64,000 bases of DNA from Ceratopteris richardii (lineage: Eukaryota; Streptophyta; Polypodiopsida; Polypodiales; Pteridaceae), in assembly GCA_020310875.1 (NCBI GenBank), contig CM035412.1, positions 137,092,261 through 137,156,260 of the forward strand, written 5' to 3'. Of this stretch, positions 23,336 to 36,390 are shown piece after piece; positions within the stretch are counted from its first letter, which is position 1, and the number at the start of each line of letters is the position of its first letter. A program made the position numbers and the translations under genes. The notes under the pieces were generated by a model that saw nothing but the letters and a program-made list of their open reading frames with translations, did not search any database and was not told where the DNA came from.

Positions 23336-26300
23336 CTGTGATGAGTTGGATGAAATGGCCAAGTCCAACATTTAATTGCACCTGGAAGATAATTTCTACT
23401 TTACAATATTGAATTGTGAAAGTGTAGATGAGATTTGGAAGAAGTTATGCAATACATATGAAAAAGAAACGACATCAAATAAAGTGTATCTAATGAGAAA
23501 GTTATATGACCTTCACATGAAGGACACAGATAGTGTTGCTACTCATCTAAATGAGTTTGATCCTATATTCTCCTAGTTACAGGCTCAAAAAATGGACATG
23601 GATAATGAAATGAAAGGAGTCTTGTTGTTATGCACCTTCCATCATCACGGGGTACATTTTGCACTACTATTAACAATAGTGCATGTGGTGGTAAACTGGT
23701 CTATGATGACATATGTGGAGCACTCTTGAGTGAGGAGATTCATAGAAAATCTATGGTTGGCACTCAGAGTGGAGATGCATATAATGTTTGTGATCCTTGC
23801 CAAGGAAAGAATCACCAACATGGCAGGAGCAAGAACAAGGAAAAGAATGGTCAATGAAATAATAAGAGTAGAAGTAAATCAAGGAAGAAGGATATCAAAT
23901 GCTATTATTGTCATAAGAAAGGACACATGAAGAAAGATTGCTATGCATTAAAGAATGCTAAAGGTAAAGGGAAATTTTTTTATGGGCATCTTAAATAGCT
24001 ACTTGTACCATCTACTTTGACTATGAAGATTGAAGAAATCAATGCTATTTCTGATGATGTTGATGTGTTTACACTTGACAATATTGTGCCTATAGAGGTT
24101 CTTATGGTTGATTCTCTTTCCTACACATGGCTGCTAGATTATGATGCTTCTTTCCATGTGACACCACATAGAGAGTGGTTCTCTACTTATGTAGCAAAGT
24201 CTCTCGGTACTGTGAGACTTTGTGATTCTTATCAAAGTGACATTGTCAAGATTGGAGATGTGGTTGTGTAGTTCATTGATGGTTTAGAATTTACTATGCA
24301 TAATGTACACCATGTACCTCAATTATCATGTAGTTTGATGTCAGTTGGTCAACTTGATGAACTTGGTTACAAAGTGGTCTTCTATGCTCAATCCTTTTGC
24401 ATATCAAAGGGAAATATGGTTATTATAAAAGGAAGCAAAGTTGACTCGCTTTATCTTTTATTTGTATCCATTAAGAACACGTGTTAGCTATTATTGAACA
24501 ACATATGACTTATATTTGGCATGGTTGTTTGGGCCATATATCATGTAGTGGAATGGAAAATCTTCTCATTCTTGCTTGCCTGTGTTATCTTTCTCTAATT
24601 TTTCATTTTGTGAACATTGCCAATATGGAAAGCAAACTAGGAATGTGCACAAGATGCACATTGACTCTTCAATTCGGCCTTTAGATGTGTGTGTGGTTGT
24701 GTGTGGTTCTATGCCCACAGGGTCATTAGGTGGTCCTCTTTACTTTTTCTCTTTCATAAATTATGCTACTAGAAAAGTCTAGGTATATCCTATCAAAACA
24801 AAGGATGAGGTATTCCCTACTTTTAGAAAATGGCTTGCTTCAATTGAGACTAAAAAATGAACTAAGTTAAGTCTTTACGTTCAGATAATGGGGGTGAGTA
24901 TACCTCACATGAATTCATCCTTTTCTCTCAATCTAGATGAATTCATAAAGAGTTGATAGCTCCTTATACCCCAATACAAAATGGTGTAGCTAAAAGGATG
25001 AATAGAACTATTCAGGATATAGTATTTTCTATGCTACATCATGCAAACCTTTCACAAGGCTTTTGGGCAGAAGTAGAATTAATTGCAATTCATGTGATTA
25101 ACCTTTCACCTAGTACTACCAAAGGTTTGAAAGTGGCAAAAGAGTTATGGGCAAGGAAGCCATCATATTATGGTCGTCTTCGAGTTTTGGGTGTGAAGCA
25201 TATGTTCATTTACCCAAGAACCTTAGACAAAAGTTCGACCATAAGTCAAAGAAATGCATTTTTCTTGGATATGGTCGAGAAGGCCAATTTGGATATCACT
25301 TATGGGATCTTGAAACACAATCAGTGATCAGAAGTAGTGATCAGAAGTAGTGATGTCATTTTCAATGAGTATAAGATGCATAAACAACACATTAAGGAGG
25401 TTGAAGTGAGAAGAGTGGTGTTTCAGGATACCAGTCCTCTAGTTATCATGCATAAAAATGCTACACATAGGGGCATTCAAGAGAATTTCCAATCATATTA
25501 GTCTGCAAATGTTTGAGTTCAGCAACGATTGAGACACTTTGCATGTGTCTCACATCCACCTGATAGGTATGCTCCAAGTTTGGATTTTGTTCTACTAACA
25601 TATGTTGGTGAGCCTTCTTGCTACAAAGAGGCTATGTAGATAGAGGATCATGTCAAGTGGAAGTGTGCCATGAAGAGTGAGTTGGATTCTATTCACAAGA
25701 ATGGTACTTGGGATTTAGTACCTTTGCCAAAGGGAAGGAAAGCTTTACCATGTAAATGGGCATATAAACTGAAATTCACATCAGATAATGCTTCTCCAAA
25801 GTATAAAGCACGACTTGTTGCAAAGGGTTTTAAGCAACCACATGGTGTTGATTTCAAGGAAATCTTCTCTCTAGTGGTCAAGATGACACTTGGATTCATT
25901 GCAATGGAGGACTTAGATCTAGTCCGAATGGATGTGAAAAATACTTTCTTGCATGGAGATCTTACATGTGAGATCTATATGGAACAACCATAAGGTTATG
26001 TAGTTCCTGGTAAAGAAATTCTAGTTTGTAAGCTGAAGAAGAGCTTATATGGACTTAAACAAGCCCCTAGACAATGGTACCAAAAGTTTGATGTTTTTAT
26101 TACTCTCAAGGCTATTCTTGAAGCAATGAGGACCATTGTCTAAAGATATGCTCAAACGGAAGCTTGAGATGCTTGATACTTTATGTCGATGATATGTTCA
26201 TTGTTGGGAAGTCCTCTTATGACTTGTCAATTCTCAAAAAGAAGTTGATTCAAGCATTTGATCTGAAGGATTTGGGGGATGACAAACATATTCTTGGCAT

Positions 26301-27110
26301 TCACATTACTCGTGACAGGAGTAAAAGATGCATATGCTTGTCTCAAAGTGAGTACATATCCAAAGTACTTCATAAGGTTCAATTTGCAGGGTGGAAAGGC
26401 ATTGACTATGCCTTTACGCACATATGTGAAATTGAGCAAGGATGATTTCCCCAAATCATATTAGGAAAAGGAATTCATGATCAAAATTCCTTATCAATGT
26501 GTTGTTGGTAGTCTCATGTATGCTATGACAGCTACAAGACTAGACAATGTATTTGCAATGGGAGTTGTGAGTAGATATATGTTGAATCCTGGCAAGAAGC
26601 ATTGGGAAGTGGTCAAGATGATTTTGAGATATCTGAGTGACACTAATGACAAGTGTCTATGCTTGGGTAGAGGGAAAGCATCCATTATTAGTTACTCATA
26701 TTTTGATTATGTTGGTTGTGTAGACAATCATAAGTCTACATCAAGGTATACTTTTCATTTTGTTGGAGGTGCTCTGTCTCAGAGATCTCGTCTTCAAGAA
26801 TGTACAGATGTTTCCACTACAAAAGCAAAGTATGCTGCAGCAAGTGATGCATGTAAGGAAGCAGTGTGGCTTTCTCATCTTGCTTTTGATATGGGTCTAC
26901 CTCATTATGTACCTCATTTACTCAATGATAGTCAGAGTGCCATTGCATTGGCTAAGAATCTAGTCTATCATGCAAAGACCAAGCACATTGAGGTGAGGTA
27001 TCACTTCATTAGAGACTGCTTAGCCACTGAGCACATTATTCTTGAGAAGATTCATACTCGAGATAATGCTACAAATGTTGTGACTAAAGCTCTACCATAG
27101 GATAGCTTTC
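23336..27110 (+). pseudogene. Family B copia gag-pol remnant
   Basis: Near full-length polyprotein remnant. UBN2 gag at 23336-23576 (DELDEMAKSNI, then LHLEDNFYF..WKKLCNTYEKE). Zinc knuckle CYYCHKKGHMKKDCYA near 23900. Protease at 24130 reads LLDYDASFHVT, so the DSG catalytic motif is lost. The GAG-pre-integrase WHGCLGHIS block follows at about 24520. The integrase core end begins at 24953 (YTPIQNGVAKRMNRTIQD). RT at 25670-26445 includes KYKARLVAKGF and LYVDDMFIVG. RNase H at 26477-27100 is a clean 207-codon frame with VGSLMYAMTATRL and HAKTKHIEVRYHFIRD, but the first catalytic Asp region reads SYFDYVG where SDADYAG is usual. Several stops and shifts disrupt it. The 5' LTR is missing. Confidence 0.9.
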
Positions 27111-27295
27111 GACATTGTTGTCACTTGATGGGGATTACTTGATTCATGACCTCACACAGTTACTTGTATATTGTGTAACATGCCCATCAGGTGGGAGGTA
27201 TAGTTTGTATACTTACACTCAAGTATTCTTTATCATTCTTTATGTTTCTCCCATAGTCACTTTGGCCATATTGGCCTTTAAGGGAAGATTGTTAC

Positions 27296-27584
27296 TGTTA
27301 GTGTCCATGTGAAAGGCCAAATGGCCACTAGAAACTTTTGTATATGTTCCTTAATAGAACATATAGTGGCCTGGTCAACCGCATACTATAAGTTTGACTG
27401 CATTTGTATGACCTAAGAAATATATGTTCATGGTCTATGTATTGTGTGGTTTTTGTGTATTCTGCAGCCTCGTTGCGAAGTATTGTGCATGGTGTCTTGA
27501 GCTCCATTTTCTACCATGAGGATATCATTGTGGAGGTCTCAAGAAGGCAAGTCCATTGTGGTGCATCGTCATTGAAATACTTCA
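27296..27584 (+). repeat. Family B copia 3' LTR
   Basis: TGTTAGTGTCCATGTGAAAG to AATACTTCA. It follows a purine-rich AAGGGAAGAT tract (27280-27289) and the end of RNase H, and it matches the split LTR at 16845-19026. A TGTTAC six bases upstream is an alternative start. Confidence 0.85.
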
Positions 27585-28900
27585 TATTATATCTCTTTGT
27601 ATTTGAGTACCTTGCCATTTGCTTCTACTTATGTATTCATTCTCGTTAATGGGGAATTATGCCACATATGATGGACTTTGGATACTAATGCAATATTGTG
27701 AAATATTTGCATGGTATCATACATAGAAAGTAGCAGTAGAGGAAATGCATGAAATTTCACCATGATTTCATATAGTCAAAGTGCTACATTTGAGCAAGAT
27801 ACTTTGTATTCAGTAAAAGAACATAAATACAACTATGTGCATATTAGTTTATGAAATTAAGAATACCAATACTTGAAATAGCATCATTAATCTAATTTTA
27901 ATGTTTTGTATTGACCCAAAGATAAATACAACCATGTGACATAATCATACTTTTTGATCAAATCAAAAGAATATTTCTCAAAACAAACAAGGTATTTGCA
28001 AGGAAAGTACAAATTACAAAGGGGATCCATTTAAATTGTTTTTTATACAACCAAATTGACTATCTACTAGAGAAATTGATATAAGCCAAGAAAATTGCCA
28101 AACCTTATTGCAAAGGAACCATGAAAATACCCATGCAATCCATAAAATGGACAAACCAATAAAACCAATTTGTAATCTGCAAAACAAAACCATTGAATTT
28201 AAAGATGAGCTCAAGGGTTGAAACCATACCATTAGAAAGACATCTTAAACAAGCTATCCTGCAAATTAGAATCAATCATAACAGAAGCTACCATTATTCT
28301 CAAAAAAGTCAAGATGGTAGATCTTATAAGTACAAAAAATTTGTGATTATTACCAATTAAGACAAAGCAATGGAGATGCATCTTAGCGAGGAAGAGGAAG
28401 ATCAAGAGGAATAGGAAACAGAGGATTCTATTCAAGGAACAAAACCATTAGAGCTAGATGCTCATGTTTGTGGCAAGCTAGGACAATTTGTAAGAAAATA
28501 CTATGAAGAAGCAAACAAAAGGCCAAAGACAAAGGTTTGTCCCAAATTACAAATTACAAGGTAATTGTGCCCAAGCTACTTCAGTTTTGATTGTGAAAAC
28601 CTACTAGCATGATGCATGTGAGCGAGCAAAGATAGAAGATAGATAAATCTTGGTATATAGATAGTGGTCTCAACCAACATATGAGCTAGAACAACTATTG
28701 GTTTACTAATTTTCATGAACCAAAGAACTAGAGGTATCAAGACAACTAGTGGAAAAATGAGGAGGACTTATCGAAGAAAGAAGACATCAAAAGGGGGATG
28801 CGTCAATTGAGACCTCAACTAGTTGAAGGTTAGCAAGGGAGAAACTATTGAAAGGTAACACACACACACACATTCTAAACCCTACATACACTTGAGGAAA
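27585..28900. other. AT-rich DNA without recognisable gene
   Basis: No convincing coding or RNA feature. Short frames at 28014-28435 on the minus strand are Leu/Phe/Trp-rich and look like chance. Confidence 0.45.
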
Positions 28901-29295
28901 AGCTAAAGGAGAACTTAGATCTCAATATGGATGAATATAGTGCACAAATAAAAAAGTTACAAAGATACAACTATCAACCATCGAAATTTAGAGTTAGCAA
29001 CTACCTTATGGGCAAAGGATTATAGAAATTAGTGAGTAGCACAAAGACAAAGCCTCATGTACATGATCCACCACTTGAAGGATAGGTCAAGGCACTTAAT
29101 GAATGGATAGAAAGAGATAGGAGAGTCATATTCATTCTATCCAAACACATAAGCAATAGCATGATCGAGCATATACAAGACTTGGACACAAATACAAAGG
29201 GTTGGGAAACCTTGGAGAGATTGTACTCTTCATCGACCAATTCAAGGAAGATTCAACTCAAGAATGAGGTAAATAATCTTAGGAAAGCACCACGC
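28900..29295 (+). pseudogene. Family D copia gag, 5' part
   Basis: The UBN2 gag block EWIERDRRVIFILSKHISNS, then GWETLERLYSSS and KIQLKNEVNNLRK, ends abruptly at 29295 where the family A element starts. The reading continues at 35778 with INDYILKVKELVDALGSIG, the next block of the same domain. Stops occur upstream of 29090. Confidence 0.85.
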
Positions 29296-29522
29296 TATTG
29301 GATTTTGAGGTCTGTGAAAGCACACAAAAAAGCAGAAGCAAGAAGAAGAAGCTTGGAGCACAACACACAATACTGAATATATTACCAAGTGAATGTACAA
29401 AGATAAGTGACCCTTTCAGGGTTGTAGGCCTATATAAGCTGGGGAAAAACATCCTAGAAAGGGAAAAAGGTACCCAAGCGGTCCTAGGTGTGTTCACACA
29501 CCACTACCAAAATATATCAACA
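29296..29522 (-). repeat. Family A 3' LTR
   Basis: On the minus strand begins TGTTGATATATTTTGGTAG at 29522. Its end is eroded to ..CCAATA at 29296. A purine tract CTAGTGGGGATT precedes it at 29534-29523. Confidence 0.85.
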
Positions 29523-31971
29523 AATCCCCACTAGGAGTGATGTTGTAAACAAGGAGCTAGCACTCATGTATAACGAAGTGCCAAGCTATGTGGAAAGAGA
29601 TCAATCCACGAAAGGAAGTAAGCCCAAAGCTTTGCAAAAAGCTTCAAACTTCTCCCTAGGTAGAGACTTTGTGAAAAGGTCTGCAATGCTATCCTATGTG
29701 GGCACATATGCCAAATCGATCTCTCTAGTAGGGAACCTCTCCCTTACATAATGATAATGCACCTCAATGTGCTTTTGTGCGAGCATGGAACATAGGGTTC
29801 TTTGCAACTACCAATGCACTCTGACAGTTAGTGAAGATGGTGGTGGCAGAAGGCTAACTAACACCCAAATTAACCAAAAGGTATATGAGCCGCACACACT
29901 CAACAGTCGCTTTGAAAGCTTCCCTATACTCAACCTCACAACTAGAAGTGACCATAGTAGGCTACTTCTTGCTCAACCAGGATATGCATGAGCTACCAAG
30001 CATGAAGCAAAAATCACTAGTGGACACATGGGTGCCGTAGCAATCAGCCCGATCACAGTCAAAAAAGCATGTAAATATGGCGATAGTGATCCCCTTTGGG
30101 ATAAAACAATCTAAGTAGCCGAGTACCACTCAAGTAGTGAAAGATGTACTTAACCACCTACCAATGTTTTGAGACATGGGCAATGCATAAAGCTGCTCAT
30201 CAAAGAGACAACAAAATGAATATCAGGTCAAGCTATGCATGAGTAAACCAAGCATCCAACACCCTATTGATGGAGAATGGCATCAAATGCATCTCCAGCA
30301 TCATAAAGACTCAACCATAGACTTGTTTCCATAGGAGAGCCAATGGTTTTGCAATCTTCAAGACCAAGACACTACAATAATGTGTCAATATATTTTCTTT
30401 CACATAGAGCTATTCCACCATCAACTTGCATAAGCTGAATGCCCAAATAATGATGGAAATGCCCCAAATCTGACATCTCAAAAGAGGCATGCAAATCAGC
30501 CTTCAAATCAGCAATATGCTTCTCATTAGGACCAATGAGTAGCATGTCATCAACACGAACAACAATGATCAGAAGCATGTCATTTGCATGCTTAACATAT
30601 AAAGTGCCCTCAGTTGGATGTTCTCAAAACCATGTGCAATCAAGTAGGAATGTGCTACTTGCTTCAAACCATATGATGCCTTTTTCAAACTCCACACCTT
30701 GTTTTCATGCCCTTTCTGCATAAAACCATGAGGCTGAAAAACATACACTTCTTTATGTAAATCACCATTGAGAAATGCAGTTTTAATGTCAAACTCATGT
30801 ACATTCCAACCATGATGGGCTGCAAGTGCACAGATGCTACGAACAGTAGTCATTCGGCATAAGGGTGCAAAGGTGTCATAAAAAACAATGCCTCTTTCTT
30901 GAGCATAACCTTTTGCAATGAACCTAGCCTTATATATGTTAACTATTCCATCAGGCTTACTCCTCACCTTAGAGACCCATTTAGTGCCAACGGCCTTTTT
31001 GCGAGGAGGGAAATCACATAAAGTCTAGGTACCATTCTTCATAATAGCACCATATTTTGATTGCATAGAAGCCATCCAAGTTTCTGAATTTTGTGCTTCA
31101 TCTAAAGAAACAAGTTCATTCTCATCACAAAGACTAGAGGCAGCCATTGCATAACAATATGATGTAAAACAAGCACTATGAGAGCCTGAACAAGTACGAT
31201 ATGATAGAGGTGCATCTAATTTGCTATCTGGCAAAGTCTACACCAGCCATTTAGCCATATTTTTTGCCTCCCCTATATCATCCCTCTCATCAACAACTTC
31301 ATCATGTAAATCTGCATAAAAAATGGAATGATTTGCACCATCATGTGGAACCCATAAAGGCTGAAAAATTGCCTCATTTTGACCAACACTTGATTGGCCA
31401 CGTATAAAAAGAGGCAGCAAATTGGCATACACATCTTTGGAGCTAACTGATGTCTCCTTAGTACATAAAAGTAATTGTTGAATTGCATCTTCCACCAAAA
31501 AACATCATGGCTAACCAAAATGCATTTAGTCTATGGATGATACAGACGATAGCCTTTGCTTTCAGAAATGTGTCCAAACAAAAATTACATTTTACTGCTT
31601 TATCATCCAATTTTCTATGTTGTTGTTTAGGCACTAATTCATATTCCAGACAACTAAAGACACAAAGATGAGCAACAAATGCCTTACGACCATGCCAAGA
31701 CTCATATGGAGTGATAGACTAGAGTGTTTTGGTGGGACAGCTATTAAGTACATAGGTTGCACACATAACAACCTCAAGCCAGAAGCTATGTGGTAAAGCT
31801 TGAATTTTGACCATATAACTTGCCATATCCATGAGAGACTTGTTCTTTCTTTCAAAAAATCCATTCTATTGAGTTGCATATGGCACTGTACACTGATGTT
31901 TTATCCCATGTTCAAAATGCATTAAAATTAGAAGACATGTATTCCCCCCCTCGATTAGAGTGGAAGGAGAC
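29523..31971 (-). pseudogene. Family A integrase-RT-RNase H remnant, minus strand
   Basis: Starting at 31971 the minus strand reads HSNRGGEYMSSNFNAF, the middle of the integrase core. It continues through the INT C-terminus (CPTKT..SITPYESWHGRKAFVAHL at about 31700), RT at 30967-30372 (YKARFIAKGYAQE, HEFDIKTAFLNGDLH, VVRVDDMLLIGPNEK in place of the usual YVDD), and RNase H scraps to 29600. Its RT end is about 90% similar to the plus-strand copy at 34700-35000. Several stops and shifts. Confidence 0.85.
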
Positions 31972-34900
31972 TCCATGGACAGTTCTTTGACAAAGATCAA
32001 AGATTTGAAGAAGCACTTTGATTTCTGCTGGTGAAGTCTTCCTTGACACTTCACTTGTGCAGGCTTTTCTGAATGCTCTTTGAGATTCATATCAGAGTTT
32101 TGCATCTACTCTTCAATTGATGATGAAAGGCAATCCAAATGCCTTAACATTTGAGGAGTTATTCTTTGTTTTGTTGCAAGAAGATCAATTTAGGTAGAAC
32201 AGGTCCATTATGTGTGTTGCAGATCAAGCTTTCCTAGCTAGTCAGAAGGGCAAAGGTAAATGGAGATCATCTAGTAGTAAGCAGAAATCTACTAATTTTG
32301 CACAATCAAAGACAGATGAAAGAGATGAAAAAAAAAAGAAAAGCAGAAATTGTTTTGCAAATACTATAAATGAAATGATCATGTCATGAAGAGTTGTCCA
32401 AAACTGGTTGCAAAAGAGGCAAAGAAGAAAGAGGCTGGAATGGTTGTTGTAGAGGCCTCTACACCCAAAACAAAGTTTGCTAATCTTGTGCAGAATGAAG
32501 AATGGGCATTTAGTACTATTTGCAGTTATCACCCATCTTCTCATGAACAATCTATGTCTGCAGTAGACTCAAATATTTGGTACTTTGATAGTGGGGCAAC
32601 CAAACATATTACCTTGCAATGGAGTTTCTTTGCTTCACTTGAGCCTGCCCCTACAACGAATAATGTCACATGCGCCAACAACTCCTCTTATCCTATCATG
32701 GGAGTTGGTAAGATCATTCTGACTATTGTTGGTGGTAGTTCTTTTACATTGTCGGATGCTTTATTTGTGCCAGGGGTCAAGAAAAAATTGTTATCAATTT
32801 CAGCATTAGCCAAGATTGTCTTGGTTGTGAAATTTGTTGATGATAGATGTACAGTTCATGATCTGTCAAATGGTGACATCATTATTGCTTTTGGCATTTT
32901 ATGTCATGGGCTGTATAAGGTCATAGACTATGAAAAACCTGTGAATGATTCAACATGTGTAGTACATGATTCTCAGGCTATGTCATATGCAAAGCTTTGG
33001 TATGCATGCTTTGGTCATCTGGATTTTGCTAGTTTGTTACACTAGTAGAAATTTGAAATGGTGTCCTCTCTACCCAAAATTGAGGCACTTGGTAAACATG
33101 TGTGTGAAGGTTGTATTTTGGGCAAAATTTAGTGTTCCTCCTTCCCAAAAGATGGTTCAGTATGAGACACTTAGAAATTGCTACTTGTCCATAGTGATGT
33201 TTGTGGTCCTCTACAAACACCATCTTTTGGGAACTATCTTTACTTCGTGACTTTCATCAGTGATTTTTCTAGGCATGCATGGGAATATCCATTGAAAGCA
33301 AAGTCCGAAGTGCTTATGTGCTTCAAACAATTTTTAGTTTTGGTTGAAAATCTATCAACATGTAAAATGGCCACCCTCCATTCTGATCGAGGGGGGAATA
33401 TGTGTCTTCTGATTTTAATGCATTTTTTATTGAACGTGGGATAAAATGTCAATGTACAATGCCGTATAGACCTCAACATAATGGAGTTGCTAAAAGGAAG
33501 AATAGGTCACTCATGGAGATGGCAAGGTGTATGGTCAAGAGTTAAGCTTTACCACATAGTTATGGCTTGAGTCTGTTATGTGTGCAACATATGTACTTAA
33601 TAGGTGTCCCACTAAAGCATTGCAGTCTATCACTCCATATGAGGCATGGCATGGTCACAAGCCATTTGTTGCTCATCTTCCTATTTTTGGTTGTTTGGCA
33701 TATGCATTAGTACCTGAACAACAATGTAGGAAATTGGATAATAAAGCAGTGAAATGTATCTTTGTTGGGTACAGTTTTGCAAGCAAAGGCTATCATTTAT
33801 ATCATCCATAGACTAAACACATTCTAGTTTGCCATGATGTTGTTTTTGTGGAAGATGCAATTCAGCCATTACTTTCGTGTACTAAGGAGACATCAGTTAG
33901 TTCCAAAGATATCTATGACACTTTGTTGCCTCTTTTTACACGTGCACAATCTAGTGCTGGTCGAAATGAGGTAATTTCTCAGCTTTATAGGTTTCATGTG
34001 ATGATGCAGATCATTCCATTTGTGATGCAGATTTACACGATGCACTTGTTGATGAGAGAGTTGATATTGAGGAGGCAAAAAGTATGCCAAAATGGTTGGT
34101 GCAAACTTTGTGAGATAGCAAATTAGATGTAGCTATCTCATATCATACTCATTCAGGCTCTCATAGTGCTTCTTTTGCATCAAATTGCTATGTTATGGTT
34201 GCATCTAGTCTTTCTGATGAGAATGAGCCTGTTTCATTTGATGAAGCACAAAATTCAGAAAATTAGATGATTGTTATGCAATCAAAATATGATGCTATTA
34301 TGGAAAATGGTATCTACTCTTTATGTGACTTGCCACATTGCAAGAAGACCATTGGCACTAAGAGGGTATACAAGCTGAAGCATAAGCCTAATGGAACATT
34401 TGAAAGGTATAATGCTAGGCTTGTTGCAAAGGGTTATGCTCAAGAAAAAGGCATTGATTTTGATGAGACCTTTGCTCCTACATGCTGAATGACTACTATT
34501 CATAACATCTATGCACTTGTAACTCATCATGGTTGGAATGTACATCAGTTGGACATTAAAAGTGCATTTCTGAATGGTGACTTGCATGAAGAAGTGTACG
34601 TTTTTCAGCCTTGTTGTTTTGTGCAAAAAGGACATGAGAACAAAGTGTGTAGGTTGAAAAAGGCATTATATGGTTTGAAACAAGCATCACATGCTTGGTA
34701 TGAAAAGATACATGCCTACTTGATTGCACATGGTTTTGAGAACAATCCAAGTGAGAGCACCTTATATGTTAAGCATGCAAATTATGTGCTTCAGATCATT
34801 GTTGTGTATGTTGATGATGTGCTACTCATTGGTCCTAATGAGAAGTATATTGTTGATTTTAAGGCTCATTTGCATGCCTCATTTGAGATGTCAGATTTGG

Positions 34901-35095
34901 GGCATTTGCATCATTATTTGGGAATTCAATTTATGCAAGTTGATGGCGGAATGGCTTTGTGTCAAACAAAATATATTGACACATTATTGTAGCATTTTGG
35001 CCTTGACGATTACAACCCTATTGCCACTCCTATGGAAATGAGTTTATGATTGAGTCTTCATGATTCTAGAGATGCATTTGATGTCTCACAATATT
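31972..35095 (+). pseudogene. Family A gag-protease-integrase-RT segment, inverted
   Basis: Starts within gag (KETPWTVL.. near 31972, compare 21165). The degenerate knuckle is near 32350. Protease YFDSGATKHI lies at 32581, in a 219-codon clean frame (32386-33045) that runs through the DALFVPGVKKKLLSIS segment. The integrase core begins at 33178 (LLVHSDVCGPLQTPSFGNYLY). The INT C-terminus is at 33578-33811. RT at 34267-34992 includes YNARLVAKGYAQEKGIDFDETFAP, VHQLDIKSAFLNGDLHEEVY and YVDDVLLIGPNEK with an intact YVDD. It ends in the RT thumb region at about 35090 (DVSQYS). The adjoining sequence is the same family's leader and gag start on the opposite strand. Confidence 0.85.
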
Positions 35096-35551
35096 CCACA
35101 ATCCTTTTGCCACCAATACATGATGCATCATATATGCCCATAATGGGTAATTGGTACCATCCAACTTGTCCTCAAGAGCAAACATACAAAATACATTATT
35201 TCTTTCAACCATGCTCGTTGATTAAAAGATCTGATGTAGAAAAATGATTGTATCTCAAAAAGTTGAACATAACTACCCTATTGAGCCCTGCTAAACCTGG
35301 AGCAGAGTTTGAGGCACTTGTACTAGTGAACAAAAATCTATATATATGTTTTGCACAAAAGGATGAAATTGCGTGAACAAGCACTATGATAGTGCATTCG
35401 GAGGCCGAAATGAGCTCGTATCAAAATTTTGACACCATACAATGAAGATGTTTTACTCCTAATTGCCTTGAGTGTGCTCACCAATTTTCATGCGATTCTG
35501 AGACTATGACCAGAAGGGGTGTCGACAACATCCTAGATGGAGTAGCAACGT

Positions 35552-35563
35552 ACTCTGATACCA
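35552..35563 (-). promoter_or_regulatory. Initiator-Met primer binding site
   Basis: The minus strand reads TGGTATCAGAGT immediately after the family A LTR at 35566, eleven of twelve bases of the usual copia site. Confidence 0.85.
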
Positions 35564-35565
35564 AT

Positions 35566-35777
35566 CGTTGGGGTTTAAGGTCTGCGAAAGCACGCGAACA
35601 ACACAAGGAAGAAGAAGGGGCTTGGAACACAACACACAATACTGAATGTACATATAAGTGACCCATTATGTTTATAATCATATATACAAGTTGGGGTAAA
35701 AAACTCTTAAAGAGATAAAAAAGTAAGCCAATGATCCTAAGTGTGTTCACACACATCACTACCAAAATATATCAACA
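35566..35777 (-). repeat. Family A 5' LTR
   Basis: On the minus strand starts TGTTGATATATTTTGG at 35777 and ends CCCCAACG at 35566 (terminal CA changed to CG). Partner of 29296-29522. Confidence 0.85.
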
Positions 35778-36390
35778 CAAGCACTAACATTAATGACTAC
35801 ATTTTGAAGGTCAAGGAGCTTGTGGATGCCCTAGGCTCAATTGGAAGCCCATTGAAGATGATGATCTTGTTGCTCACATCAGTATATGTGAGAGATTTAG
35901 TCACATTGATGGTGACCAAGGAGGTTCACAATCAAAGGGCAACCAATCCCAAGTTTTCCATACAGGTAGAGGCAAAGGCAAAAAAAAGAGGTGGACAAAA
36001 ATCCCTAGGCAGAGGGAGAGGAAGGATCGAACTCAAGCTCAAGCAACCAAAAAAGCTCCAACCAAAGCTATGGATCAAGAAAAAGAGGAAGGAGTAGAGG
36101 AAGACGAGGAAGATCATAAGGAAGAGAAGCATCCAATGGAGAATGCTACAATTGTGAAAATTTGGACCACTATGCAAGAGATTGTTGGTCCAAAGGAGGA
36201 TGCAATCAATGATACAAAAGGAAATAAGGCAATTATGCTAGTAATTCAAATGAGAACTTTTTGAATTTGTTGAAGTACTAGTGAAAGACTCAATTCACAT
36301 TTTACATGGTACATAGACAGTGGTTGTAGAAACCATATGAGTTGCAATAAAGATGTTTTCCTTAAAGCATTCAAACCAAGAAGGAGGAGA
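35778..36390 (+). pseudogene. Family D copia gag-protease, 3' part
   Basis: Continuation of 28900-29295 after the family A insertion. The gag end (YILKVKELVDALGSIGSP) is followed by a Lys/Arg/Gly-rich linker and a knuckle readable in pieces near 36150 (NCENLDHYARDCW, with one Cys altered). The protease opening is at about 36300 (TWYIDSG then CRNHMSCNKDVF). The catalytic DSG survives. Similarity ends at about 36370-36390. Confidence 0.8.

Larger units (their letters stand above)
29296..35777 (-). mobile_element. Family A copia element with inverted internal segment
   Basis: Minus-strand element with LTRs at 29296-29522 and 35566-35777. It is flanked by CACGC (29291-29295) and CAAGC (35778-35782), a five-base duplication with one mismatch. 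It interrupts the family D gag. The minus-strand leader and gag start occupy 35565-35095. Next comes 31972-35095 in plus orientation (gag to RT). Then minus-strand integrase to RNase H runs from 31971 to 29530. The integrase-RT part is therefore present twice in inverted orientation. Confidence 0.85.
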
